Positions 1 to 7,352 of a DNA stretch of 14,552 nt are shown here, one piece after another. Within the stretch, counting starts at the first letter, position 1; the number at the start of each line of letters is the position of its first letter. The position numbers and the translations under genes are program-made. The notes under the pieces were generated by a model. It made no database searches, was not told the DNA's origin, and saw only the letters and a program-made list of their open reading frames with translations. The stretch lies in NCBI GenBank assembly GCA_959605275.1, contig CAUHFD010000048.1, positions 1 to 14,552 of the forward strand. Direction: 5' to 3'. Source of the DNA: an uncultured Eubacteriales bacterium. GTDB taxonomy: Bacteria > Bacillota > Clostridia > Oscillospirales > Ruminococcaceae.

Positions 1-36
1 ATTGTTGGATTTTGAGATAGAAAGGTGGTTATCACG

Positions 37-1353
37 ATGAATGAAACCATTTTGGAAGCTTTGCAATTTGTGGAAGAGAATGATGTGAAGTTTATCCGGT
101 TAGCCTTCTGTGATATTTTCGGGCGGCAAAAAAATATTTCGATTATGCCAAAGGAACTGCCGCGTGCTTTTGAAAGCGGAATTTCTTTTGACGCGTCTGC
201 CATTCGCGGATTTATGAATGTGGAAGAATCCGATTTGTTTTTAGTGCCTGAGGCAGGCACTATTTCCATTTTGCCTTGGAGACCGTCTCATGGCAGAGTG
301 ATGCGTTTTTTCAGTAATATTAAACATCCGGATGGTACTCCGTTTGAGGGAGACGGAAGATATATCCTGAAAAAGGCAGTGCAGCAATGTGCGAACATGG
401 GATATGTTTGTAAAATCGGTACAGAATGTGAATTCTATTTGTTTGAAACCGATGAAAAAGGAAATCCTACCGCTCAGCCGCATGATCACGGAACATATTG
501 TGATATTGCTCCTTTGGATAGAGGAGAAAATGTGCGCCGCGAGATTTGTCTGACATTAGAGGAAATGGGATTGTTGCCGGAAAGTTCTCATCACGAACAG
601 GGTCCCGGTCAGAATGAAATTGATTTTCAATACAGTGACGCAATGACGGCGGCTGATAATTTGGTAACCTTTCGTTCTGCGGTAAAGGTAGTTGCAGCAC
701 GTAACGGTTTATACGCTTCTTTTATGCCGAAACCAATTCCGGGGAAAAGCGGCAGTGGAATGCATACCAATATTTCTTTAAGTAAAAACGGGGAAAACAT
801 TTTTCGGGCTGAAAACGGAGAGTATTCTCCGGAAGCGAAAAGCTTTATTGCGGGGATTATGGAAAAGATTCCGGAAATCACGTTGTTTTTAAATCCGACT
901 ACAAATTCATATGCCAGATTCGGAGAGTTTGAGGCGCCGAAATATATCACCTGGTCTCATCAAAACCGTTCGCAGTTGGTACGTATTCCAGCGGCAACCG
1001 GAGAGTTCAGCCGGATGGAGCTACGTTCTCCCGATTTGTCCTGCAATCCGTATCTTGCTTTCAGCTTGCTGATACATGCGGGGTTGGAGGGCATTAAAGA
1101 ACATAAGACGCTGTCTGCTCCTTCGAATTATAATTTATATGAGCATGATGTGTTTATGGAGGGGCTGATGCCTCTGCCGAAAAATCTCGGCGAAGCAATT
1201 GTATGTGCGGAAAAAAGTAAGTTTCTGCGTACGGTGTTTACGGAAGATTTTATTCAGAAATTTTTAGAAGTGAAACGTCAAGAATGGAGAGCATATCTGG
1301 ATTCACCTGACAAGTTCGCCTTTGAAAGAGATACTTATTTTTATGCAGATTAA
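37..1353 (+). CDS. glnA: Type I glutamine synthetase (GlnA)
   Basis: ATP-dependent ligation of ammonia to glutamate, a cytoplasmic dodecamer in this family. The 438-residue product has the beta-grasp N-domain (about 1-100) and the catalytic domain. Visible motifs are FDASAIRGF with the inter-subunit catalytic Asp52, the metal-binding GTECEFYLF, SHHEQGPGQNEIDF, the ATP/glutamate segment MPKPIPGKSGSGMH, the glutamate-flap region NPTTNSYARF...EAP, and the RMELRSPD arginine segment. I chose ATG 37 over the in-frame GTG at 25 because AAAGGTGG (21-28) lies 8 bases upstream of 37 and contains the GTG. There is no adenylylation-type C-terminal insertion, as expected for the Firmicutes GSI-alpha size class. 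The position equivalent to Bacillus subtilis feedback residue Arg62 is Asn61 here (my own alignment to the remembered B. subtilis protein). Its promoter lies upstream of the window. It is followed 44 bases later by an ANTAR regulator, probably co-transcribed. Confidence 0.97.
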   Translation: MNETILEALQFVEENDVKFIRLAFCDIFGRQKNISIMPKELPRAFESGISFDASAIRGFMNVEESDLFLVPEAGTISILPWRPSHGRVMRFFSNIKHPDGTPFEGDGRYILKKAVQQCANMGYVCKIGTECEFYLFETDEKGNPTAQPHDHGTYCDIAPLDRGENVRREICLTLEEMGLLPESSHHEQGPGQNEIDFQYSDAMTAADNLVTFRSAVKVVAARNGLYASFMPKPIPGKSGSGMHTNISLSKNGENIFRAENGEYSPEAKSFIAGIMEKIPEITLFLNPTTNSYARFGEFEAPKYITWSHQNRSQLVRIPAATGEFSRMELRSPDLSCNPYLAFSLLIHAGLEGIKEHKTLSAPSNYNLYEHDVFMEGLMPLPKNLGEAIVCAEKSKFLRTVFTEDFIQKFLEVKRQEWRAYLDSPDKFAFERDTYFYAD

Positions 1354-1397
1354 TCAGACCTGTCTTAATAAGGAGATCAGTAAGGGGTGGTGAATCG

Positions 1398-1967
1398 GTG
1401 GACAATGTTTTAGTGGTTTCCAGCAGTCAAAAAGCATCCGCTTTTTTTACCGATTTGCTGCAAACCTATCATCCGTCGCAGATATTGACCGTGGAGAACG
1501 GGGGACAGGCGCGGCGGATTTTGTTGGACAGCATGTTTGATATGGTTATTATTAATACACCTTTGTCTGATGAATTCGGACGCGAGTTATCGCAGAACAT
1601 TGCTGAAACGACAGCGGCAGGTGTTTTATTGGTAGTCGGAGCGGAATATGCTGATGAAGTTTCGGAAAAGGTGGAGGATTTTGGCGTATTTGTGTTGCCT
1701 AAGCCGATGAATCGGCAGTTGTTTTTCCAATCGATAAAATTGTTGGAAGCTTCACGGCGCAGAATGTTGGGGTTAAAGCGAGAGAATGATAAATTACATA
1801 ATAAAATTGAAGAAATCAAGCTAGTAGATCGGGCAAAATGTGTATTGATAGAATGTCAGGGATTGACGGAGTCACAGGCCCATCGGCAGATTGAAAAACA
1901 GGCAATGGATTATCGAATGACCCGAAGAGAAGTAGCTGAGTATATTCTGAATCAATATGATCGGTAA
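1398..1967 (+). CDS. nitR: ANTAR-domain RNA-binding antiterminator with pseudo-receiver (NitR-like)
   Basis: A 189-residue protein with a response-regulator-like fold (about 1-115), a short coiled-coil linker (about 118-142) and a C-terminal ANTAR RNA-binding domain (about 128-186, with the GLTESQAHRQIEKQAMD three-helix pattern). ANTAR proteins bind small RNA hairpins and prevent intrinsic termination. The receiver part is degenerate: Ser8-Ser9 replace the acidic metal-binding pair after strand 1, Asn53 sits where the phosphoacceptor Asp should be, and Gly81 is near the switch Thr/Ser position. Only Lys102-Pro103 is kept. Control is therefore probably not by phosphorylation. The start is GTG 1398, with AAGGGGTGG 7 bases upstream. 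It lies directly behind glnA, like the glnA-nitR arrangement known from solventogenic clostridia. Two leaders in this window (7298-7313 minus, 7509-7526 plus) carry hairpins of ANTAR-target type, which makes them its likely targets. The ANTAR assignment is firm; the name nitR rests on gene order. Confidence 0.9.
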   Translation: MDNVLVVSSSQKASAFFTDLLQTYHPSQILTVENGGQARRILLDSMFDMVIINTPLSDEFGRELSQNIAETTAAGVLLVVGAEYADEVSEKVEDFGVFVLPKPMNRQLFFQSIKLLEASRRRMLGLKRENDKLHNKIEEIKLVDRAKCVLIECQGLTESQAHRQIEKQAMDYRMTRREVAEYILNQYDR

Positions 1968-1973
1968 AATTTT

Positions 1974-2027
1974 ATAAAATAAGCACCAGACGTCTCTTTA
2001 TGGAGATCGTTCCGGTGCTTATTTTAT
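1974..2027. terminator. Bidirectional intrinsic terminator between convergent genes
   Basis: A perfect 14-bp stem (1974-1987 with 2014-2027) has the GC-rich core AAGCACC/GGTGCTT. It is flanked by A-rich sequence on the left and T-rich sequence on the right, so it can stop transcription from the ANTAR gene (plus) and from the surface-protein gene (minus). The apex (1988-2013) contains a smaller TCTC/GAGA hairpin. Confidence 0.88.
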
Positions 2028-2046
2028 TTTGCTATTTTATCATCAT

Positions 2047-3825
2047 TTAGTGGATATTTTTCTTTTTACGGATAAACGATGTCATAACTGCGAAAGAAAG
2101 GGCGAACAGCAATAAACCTAACGCAATATTGGTGCTGTCTCCGGTTTCAGCAAGATTATCGTCTTTCTTGTTATTGTTGTCGGGATTTACCAGCGGAGGC
2201 TCCGGATCTTCGATGTCTACCACTGCGGAATACCATACGTTGATAATTTTATCTTTGTCAAAAATATCAGATAATTTATCACCGGTTGTGGAGTCATAAC
2301 TATATTTTTCTACTTTGATTTTATCATAGGCGGTTACATCGTATTTTTCGCCTTCATAATCTTCGAAAGTATAAGATTTTGCTATTTTTTCGTTGGTTGA
2401 CTTGTCAAGATAATTTACAGTGACCGTATATTTTTCCAGCGGATGGGCAGCCTTTAAGGCAGTCAATTGAGAAACACCTGTAAAGTCTGTGCTTTCTTCA
2501 TAATAGTATGGTTTCTCGGTTACATTCCAGCGCGGTGTGTCTTCTGCGCTTTTCTTTCCGTCATAGAACCATCCGGTAATGTCAACAGAAGATTGAGGAT
2601 CGGTAACATCCATGGTGTCTGTATCCTGTAAAGTAAAGATGGCATCTGCTTCATTGTAAAGATCATCACCGGCAACAGAAGCGTCATTATCATAAATGGA
2701 AACACCGGTATTCATGATAAAGGTACCTTTGTTATATACTCCTCCGCCGATAGTAAGCTTTTCAGCAACGTTTTTGGAAACAACGCCGGCGTCCATGGTA
2801 AATGTTCCGCCCAATACGCAGATACCCGAACCTTGATTATTGACGATGCGAACATCACAGGTTTTGTCAATGGTACCGCCGGATTTTACGACCAGAGCGC
2901 CCGGATAGGTCCATTTACTGGAGATACTGCATTTGTTTTCGGCAACTTCTACTTTGGATTTGTTTTTGATTTCCATTTTTCCGCTGACAGTGATTCCATT
3001 TGCCCCGTTTTTATTGGAAGTAACGGTAGAATTGTCAACGATAAATTCGGAAGCAGATATACCGTGCGCGCCGCTGTTTATGAAAGATACCGTAGAGTCG
3101 GTAATATAAAAGTTACTGCCGTTGGAAGCGTTACCGGTACAATTGCGCACATCGACGACGGATTCTTTAACGGTAATATCAAAGGTATGGATAAAAGCGC
3201 CTCTGCAATGATCCACTTTGATTTCGGAATGGTTAAATACATTGATTTTGTCTTTGGTATCAGTAACTTTATCTACTCGTTCAAAAGCATCTTCTTTGCA
3301 ATTTTTTATATCAATTTTTGATTTGTGGTCTAAGGTGATTTCGGTATCTCCACAAGTTGAAATACCTTGTGTCTCTGCTTCGGTATTGCCCGAAATAGAT
3401 AATTGCGCTTCGTTATCCAACATAAGCTTGGAGCTTGTACCCATGATGATAGCAGTCCAGTCGACCTGTGAATCACCGTTGTGAGAATCGGAAATATTTA
3501 CCATATTCAGTTTGGAACCATCCAATTTGATCGTTTTCCCTGGTTTTATATAAAAACCATAGGTATTGGTTGTCATTGTATAATTGCCGGTAAAAGTTAA
3601 ACTTTTTTCGAATTGATACGCAGAATCCCAATCAAAAGCACAATCTTTGAGCAGAGTAATAGTATCTCCGTCCTGTGCATTATTGATTGCTTCAGTCAGC
3701 GAAGAATAAAAATGCGCGCCGATTTTTGCAACATCTGTGCTTTCTTCGGCAAACGCATGGATGCCAATCACGGAGGTAAGCACAAAAATCGACAACAATA
3801 ATGCAAGCCCTTTTCTGAATTTCAT
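2047..3825 (-). CDS. Secreted beta-helix / MucBP-like surface protein with LAETG sorting signal
   Basis: The 592-residue product begins with a signal peptide: KFRK, a hydrophobic core, and probable cleavage after Ala26 (AFA|EES). Residues from about 30 to 430 are strand-rich repeats full of Asn, Ser, Thr and Gly, with the turns expected of a right-handed parallel beta-helix (pectate-lyase-like fold), beginning with a segment of the type DGDTITLLKDC. A MucBP-like module follows at about 462-533 (YTVTVNYLDKSTNEKIAKSY). Then comes a short Pro/Asn/Asp spacer and a cell-wall sorting signal: LAETGD at 558-563, a hydrophobic stretch, and RKKKNIH. It is thus probably attached to peptidoglycan by a sortase accepting LAXTG. 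Start 3825 is preferred over the upstream in-frame ATG at 3870 because AAAAGGAG lies 10 bases before it and a canonical signal peptide follows. No catalytic residues are recognisable. An adhesive role is inferred from architecture only. Confidence 0.85.
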   Translation of the reverse strand: MKFRKGLALLLSIFVLTSVIGIHAFAEESTDVAKIGAHFYSSLTEAINNAQDGDTITLLKDCAFDWDSAYQFEKSLTFTGNYTMTTNTYGFYIKPGKTIKLDGSKLNMVNISDSHNGDSQVDWTAIIMGTSSKLMLDNEAQLSISGNTEAETQGISTCGDTEITLDHKSKIDIKNCKEDAFERVDKVTDTKDKINVFNHSEIKVDHCRGAFIHTFDITVKESVVDVRNCTGNASNGSNFYITDSTVSFINSGAHGISASEFIVDNSTVTSNKNGANGITVSGKMEIKNKSKVEVAENKCSISSKWTYPGALVVKSGGTIDKTCDVRIVNNQGSGICVLGGTFTMDAGVVSKNVAEKLTIGGGVYNKGTFIMNTGVSIYDNDASVAGDDLYNEADAIFTLQDTDTMDVTDPQSSVDITGWFYDGKKSAEDTPRWNVTEKPYYYEESTDFTGVSQLTALKAAHPLEKYTVTVNYLDKSTNEKIAKSYTFEDYEGEKYDVTAYDKIKVEKYSYDSTTGDKLSDIFDKDKIINVWYSAVVDIEDPEPPLVNPDNNNKKDDNLAETGDSTNIALGLLLFALSFAVMTSFIRKKKNIH

Positions 3826-3865
3826 AATAGAACAACTCCTTTTAAATATGTTCTTCGATATTCTT

Positions 3866-3897
3866 ATCATAAAACATCATAGTCACATCACAGTCAC
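3866..3897 (-). promoter_or_regulatory. Putative promoter of the surface-protein gene with 11-bp direct repeats
   Basis: On the minus strand a -10-like TATGAT (3871-3866) is preceded by two tandem copies of an 11-base unit, GTGACTGTGAT and GTGACTATGAT (3897-3887 and 3886-3876), identical at 10 of 11 positions. They cover the place where a -35 box would be, and no good -35 is present. Direct repeats with 11-bp period over a -35 region are the typical binding layout of OmpR/PhoB-family response regulators. The repeat is seen directly; the regulator class is inference. Confidence 0.45.
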
Positions 3898-3930
3898 AAA
3901 ATACAAAAAATACCGTTTTTATTGTATTTT
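3898..3930 (-). terminator. AT-rich hairpin overlapping the end of the lactate dehydrogenase gene
   Basis: A 9-bp stem AAAATACAA/TTGTATTTT (3930-3922 with 3906-3898 on the minus strand), plus inner AAAA/TTTT pairing, spans the ldh stop codon and ends in T-rich sequence. It has little GC, so it would be a weak terminator at best. It separates ldh from the surface-protein promoter immediately downstream. Confidence 0.3.
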
Positions 3931-4899
3931 ATTACCAACAAGATTTAATGCGTGATAAAGTTCGCGCAGCGTATCACAGGAATGCTGCAGCTTTTGCAGT
4001 TCTGCATCGGTGAGTGAGAGGGGAAGAATACCGGCGATACCGTTCCTGTTAACGATACTGGGTACGCCGACATAAACATCGTGTTGGTTATATTCTCCGT
4101 TTAACATAACTGAGAGCGTCAACACGCTGTTTTCATTGCCGAAAATTGCTTTGGTAATACGTACCAAAGACATACCGATGCCATAATAGGTTGCTTTTTT
4201 TGCTTGAATGATTTTTTGAGCAGCATCCTTAACCTCCAGCCCTATTTTTTCCATTTCATCTTGGCAAAAATGCCCATCGGATTCTTGACAAAGCTCCAAT
4301 ATTGGTTTTGTTGCCATCATCGCTTGTGACCATGGAACGAATTCCGTTTCACCATGTTCTCCGAATACATAAGCATGGATATTGCGCGGATCCACTGAAA
4401 AATACTGTCCCAGCAGATAACGCAAGCGTGCAGTGTCCAATGTTGTGCCGCTCCCGAACACACGGTTGGCAGGAAAACCGGATAAGGTAAGAGCAATGTG
4501 GGACATGATGTCCACAGGATTTGTTGCAATTAAGAAAATGCCTTGAAATCCGGATGCAGTAACGGGCTCGATGATAGAGCGGAAAACCTGTGCGTTTCGC
4601 TGCAAAAGGTCGGTTCTGGATTCACCCGGTTTTTGTGCCACTCCCGCACAAATGGTAACAATATCGGCATTTGCGCAATCCGCATATTCTCCGGCGTAAA
4701 TTTTCATGTTTCCGGTGGAAAAGGCAAGTCCGTGATTAAGATCCATGGCTTCTCCTCTGGCACGATCCTTGTCAATGTCAATTAAGACCAATTCATCACA
4801 AGCTGCTTGGTTGAGCAGCGCATAAGCGTAACTCATACCTACCATTCCGGTACCGATCAGGACAACTTTTCTGTTTTCATTTGACAAATTTATATTCAT
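3919..4899 (-). CDS. ldh: L-lactate dehydrogenase
   Basis: Reduces pyruvate to L-lactate with NADH in the cytoplasm, the usual NAD-recycling step of fermentation. The 326-residue length is typical. Motifs in order are the Rossmann GTGMVG near residue 17, the NAD-selecting acidic residue in VLIDID, the substrate loop AQKPGESRTDLLQRN, NPVDIMSH, GSGTTLDTARLR (Asp/Arg of the catalytic centre) and the catalytic His in GEHGETE. The Gln of AQKPGESR favours pyruvate/lactate over malate. The start is uncertain: GGAAAGGA lies almost directly against ATG 4899, so TTG at codon 5 is an alternative. It is monocistronic or loosely linked to its neighbours. The glnN terminator upstream and a weak hairpin downstream separate it from both. 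I saw no convincing promoter in 4900-4979. Confidence 0.95.
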   Translation of the reverse strand: MNINLSNENRKVVLIGTGMVGMSYAYALLNQAACDELVLIDIDKDRARGEAMDLNHGLAFSTGNMKIYAGEYADCANADIVTICAGVAQKPGESRTDLLQRNAQVFRSIIEPVTASGFQGIFLIATNPVDIMSHIALTLSGFPANRVFGSGTTLDTARLRYLLGQYFSVDPRNIHAYVFGEHGETEFVPWSQAMMATKPILELCQESDGHFCQDEMEKIGLEVKDAAQKIIQAKKATYYGIGMSLVRITKAIFGNENSVLTLSVMLNGEYNQHDVYVGVPSIVNRNGIAGILPLSLTDAELQKLQHSCDTLRELYHALNLVGNKIQ

Positions 4900-4979
4900 T
4901 CCTTTCCATATACATTTATAATATTATGGACTGATTATTGTAGATATAACACATCATTCAAAATTTTTCCATAAAAAGT

Positions 4980-5004
4980 GCGCCGTACAGATTCTGTACG
5001 GCGC
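4980..5004 (-). terminator. Intrinsic terminator of glnN
   Basis: A perfect 11-bp GC-rich stem (5004-4994 with 4990-4980 on the minus strand, core GCGCCGTACAG) with a 3-base loop is followed on the minus strand by ACTTTTTA. It lies 82 bases past the glnN stop codon and before ldh. Confidence 0.82.
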
Positions 5005-5085
5005 CAAAGAGATGGATGATGGCAAATATATGATAAATAATCAGAAGCGTTGCCGCAACCAATTATCTATCCCGTTTAGGATGGA

Positions 5086-7173
5086 TCATACGCTAAACAG
5101 CATATCTCCGTAAGTTGGATAGGGCAGATGTTCTCTTGCGACCAGCGGTTCGATTTGATCCGCAACCGCTCTCAATTCTGCCATTGCAGAGAGAACGGAA
5201 TCTTTGTAGAACACAGCCATTTCCGTTGCATCGGAATAGGTTTCCGCCTTTTTAACAGCCGCTTCCAATGCAGTTGTTTTTTGATACATGTCCGCACAAA
5301 GATCGGACAGTTTACATACTAACTCGCTCTCAAAGGTGCAGTTTACCGTTGCGCAAAGTGATTTTTTCGCATTAGCGGTGTTACTAAGCACATTGACGTA
5401 TTTGCTGGCTGCCGGCAACAATTCCTGTTTTGCCATTTCCAGCATGGTGAGTGCTTCAATATGTAAAATCTTGCAGTAGTTTTCCATCAGGATCTCATAA
5501 CGAGAGTGCATTTCGGTTTCGGTGAAGATTTTGTGTTTGGTAAACAATGCGACATTTTTCGGAGCAATGAAGGTCGGCAAAGCGTCAACCGTTGTTTTCA
5601 TGTTCAGCAATCCGCGTTTTTCAGCTTCAGCCTCCCAAGCTTTTGAATATCCGTCACCGTTAAAGATGATGCGTTTGTGCTCTTTGATGGTCTTTTTCAC
5701 CAATTCATTCAAAGTAGCCTGGAAATCATCCGCTTTTTCTAAAATGTCTGCAAACTGTTCTAATTCTTCTGCCACGATGGTGTTTAAGACGATGTTGGGA
5801 CCGGAAATAGAAAGAGCGGAACCGAGCATCCGGAACTCAAATTTGTTTCCGGTGAAAGCAAATGGGGAAGTACGGTTACGGTCGGTGGTGTCTTTCGGGA
5901 AATCCGGCAGAACATGGACGCCGATCTCCATCAAACCGGCTTTCTTGCCGTCGTAAGCAGTTCCGGATTCAATTGCTTCCAAAATTTCGGTCAGCTCGTC
6001 GCCGAGGAACATGGAAATAATGGCAGGCGGTGCTTCATTTGCACCCAAACGATGGTCGTTTCCGGCGCTTGCAACAGATACACGCAATAAATCCTGATAC
6101 TCGTCAACCGCTTTGATCACGGCAGATAGGAACAATAAGAATTGTGCATTTTCGTAAGGAGATTTGCCCGGCTCCAAAAGGTTTACGCCGGTATTGGTAG
6201 TAATGGACCAGTTGTTGTGTTTACCGGAGCCGTTGATGCCGTCGAACGGTTTTTCATGCAGCAGGCAAGCCAAACCATGTTTTCTGGCAACTTTTTTCAT
6301 TACTTCCATGGTTAGCTGGTTGTGGTCAGCTGCAATATTGGTGGTGGAAAAAATAGGAGCCAACTCGTGCTGAGAAGGAGCAACTTCGTTATGTTTGGTT
6401 TTCGCCAGAATACCGAGCTTCCAGAGCTCCTCATCCAATTCCTTCATAAACGCAGATACACGGGGTTTGATGACGCCGAAATAATGGTCTTCCAATTCCT
6501 GACCTTTCGGAGCGGGTGCGCCGAACAACGTTCTTCCACAGAAAACCAAATCTTTTCGTTGGTTATAAAGGTCACGGTCAATCAAAAAATATTCCTGTTC
6601 CGGTCCGACTGTTGTTTTTACGCTGGTAGCGTCGCTATTAAACAATTTTAAAATACGCAGTGCCTGCTCGTTGATGACTTCCATCGAACGCAGCAAAGGT
6701 GTTTTTTTATCGAGAGCCTCGCCGCTGTAAGAGCAGAATGCCGTGGGAATACATAAGGTGTTATCTTTAATGAAAGCATATGAAGTCGGATCCCATGCGG
6801 TATAACCTCTTGCTTCAAAGGTCGCACGCAATCCGCCGTTCGGGAAGGAGGAAGCATCCGGTTCTCCTTTCACCAGTTCTTTTCCGGAGAATTCCATGAT
6901 CACTCTGCCGTCATCGGTAGGTGAAATAAAGCTGTCGTGTTTTTCAGCGGTAATCCCGGTCATCGGCTGGAACCAGTGTGTAAAATGGGTTGCCCCTTTT
7001 TCAATCGCCCAGTCCTTCATAGCATGTGCAACAACATTTGCCAGGGAAATATCCAAGCTTTTTCCCTCTTTGATGGTTTGTTTCAACGCCGTATAGGTGT
7101 TTTTCGGGAGTTTTTCCCGCATTACGGTGTCATTGAATACCATGCTTCCGAATAATTCTGTTACTTTTTGCAT
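5086..7173 (-). CDS. glnN: Type III glutamine synthetase (GlnN)
   Basis: A second, structurally distinct glutamine synthetase, a large-subunit enzyme of about 700 residues (695 here) unrelated in length and most motifs to GlnA. Family signatures seen are NGGLRATFEARGYTAWDPTS in the N-terminal third, TVGPEQEYFLID (metal ligands), KHNEVAPSQHELAPIFS, HEKPFDGINGSGKHNNWS (ATP/glutamate site), GNDHRLGANEAPPAI and DRNRTSPFAFTGNKFEFRM. The long C-terminal helical extension is complete. I chose ATG 7173 because ATGGAG sits with 6-base spacing; ATG 7203 is in frame but has no ribosome binding site. The gene is divergent from the glutamate synthase operon. Its leader carries a strong promoter and an ANTAR-type antiterminator/terminator pair, which suggests control by nitrogen status through the ANTAR protein encoded at 1398-1967. 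Confidence 0.97.
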   Translation of the reverse strand: MQKVTELFGSMVFNDTVMREKLPKNTYTALKQTIKEGKSLDISLANVVAHAMKDWAIEKGATHFTHWFQPMTGITAEKHDSFISPTDDGRVIMEFSGKELVKGEPDASSFPNGGLRATFEARGYTAWDPTSYAFIKDNTLCIPTAFCSYSGEALDKKTPLLRSMEVINEQALRILKLFNSDATSVKTTVGPEQEYFLIDRDLYNQRKDLVFCGRTLFGAPAPKGQELEDHYFGVIKPRVSAFMKELDEELWKLGILAKTKHNEVAPSQHELAPIFSTTNIAADHNQLTMEVMKKVARKHGLACLLHEKPFDGINGSGKHNNWSITTNTGVNLLEPGKSPYENAQFLLFLSAVIKAVDEYQDLLRVSVASAGNDHRLGANEAPPAIISMFLGDELTEILEAIESGTAYDGKKAGLMEIGVHVLPDFPKDTTDRNRTSPFAFTGNKFEFRMLGSALSISGPNIVLNTIVAEELEQFADILEKADDFQATLNELVKKTIKEHKRIIFNGDGYSKAWEAEAEKRGLLNMKTTVDALPTFIAPKNVALFTKHKIFTETEMHSRYEILMENYCKILHIEALTMLEMAKQELLPAASKYVNVLSNTANAKKSLCATVNCTFESELVCKLSDLCADMYQKTTALEAAVKKAETYSDATEMAVFYKDSVLSAMAELRAVADQIEPLVAREHLPYPTYGDMLFSV

Positions 7174-7222
7174 TGCGATCTCCATTTCTCCGCAGTTTAT
7201 CATATGATTTAAATGAAACCTA

Positions 7223-7253
7223 AAAAGCCAATTTGCTGCGGCAGTTGGCTTTT
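7223..7253 (-). promoter_or_regulatory. Second hairpin in the glnN leader
   Basis: On the minus strand AAAAGCCAA (7253-7245) can pair with TTGGCTTTT (7231-7223) around a 13-base loop, followed by one more T. An alternative 5-bp hairpin, GTTGG (7260-7256) with CCAAC (7248-7244), would compete for the same CCAA segment. It lies between the leader terminator and the glnN ribosome binding site. It may be a weak second terminator, or simple leader structure. Confidence 0.35.
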
Positions 7254-7269
7254 ATCCAACAAGAAAAAC

Positions 7270-7305
7270 AAAAAAAGACGCTGCGGGAACAAATCCCACA
7301 GCGCC
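7270..7305 (-). terminator. Leader terminator (attenuator) upstream of glnN
   Basis: On the minus strand GGCGCTGTGGGA (7305-7294) pairs over 12 bp (two G-U pairs) with TCCCGCAGCGTC (7288-7277) around the loop TTTGT. Seven T and then a further T-rich stretch follow. It starts only about 12 bases after the predicted transcription start and lies before the gene, so it must be relieved for glnN expression. Its 5' arm overlaps the loop and 3' arm of the ANTAR-like hairpin at 7298-7313. Confidence 0.88.
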
Positions 7306-7313
7306 TTTGCTGT
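7298..7313 (-). ncRNA. ANTAR-target hairpin in the glnN leader (cis-regulatory RNA)
   Basis: On the minus strand ACAGC-AAAGGC-GCTGT forms a perfect 5-bp stem closed by a hexanucleotide loop with A at position 1 and G at position 4, the pattern established for ANTAR protein targets. The last three loop bases and the whole 3' arm are also part of the 5' arm of the terminator at 7270-7305. The two structures are mutually exclusive, as required of an antiterminator. The loop is identical to that in the divergent leader (7509-7526). Confidence 0.7.
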
Positions 7314-7323
7314 TGATGACCAC

Positions 7324-7352
7324 AGTATAAACCCGTGTTACAGATTTGTCAA
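7324..7352 (-). promoter_or_regulatory. glnN promoter
   Basis: On the minus strand TTGACA (7352-7347), a 17-base spacer and TATACT (7329-7324) form a near-perfect housekeeping-sigma promoter. The predicted start is near 7317, about 145 bases before the glnN start codon. Confidence 0.85.

Noticed and set aside
2833..3321. 162-codon plus-strand reading frame inside the surface-protein gene
   Set aside because: It is antisense to a convincing secreted protein with signal peptide and sorting signal. It has no ribosome binding site and no recognisable domain, so it is a shadow frame.
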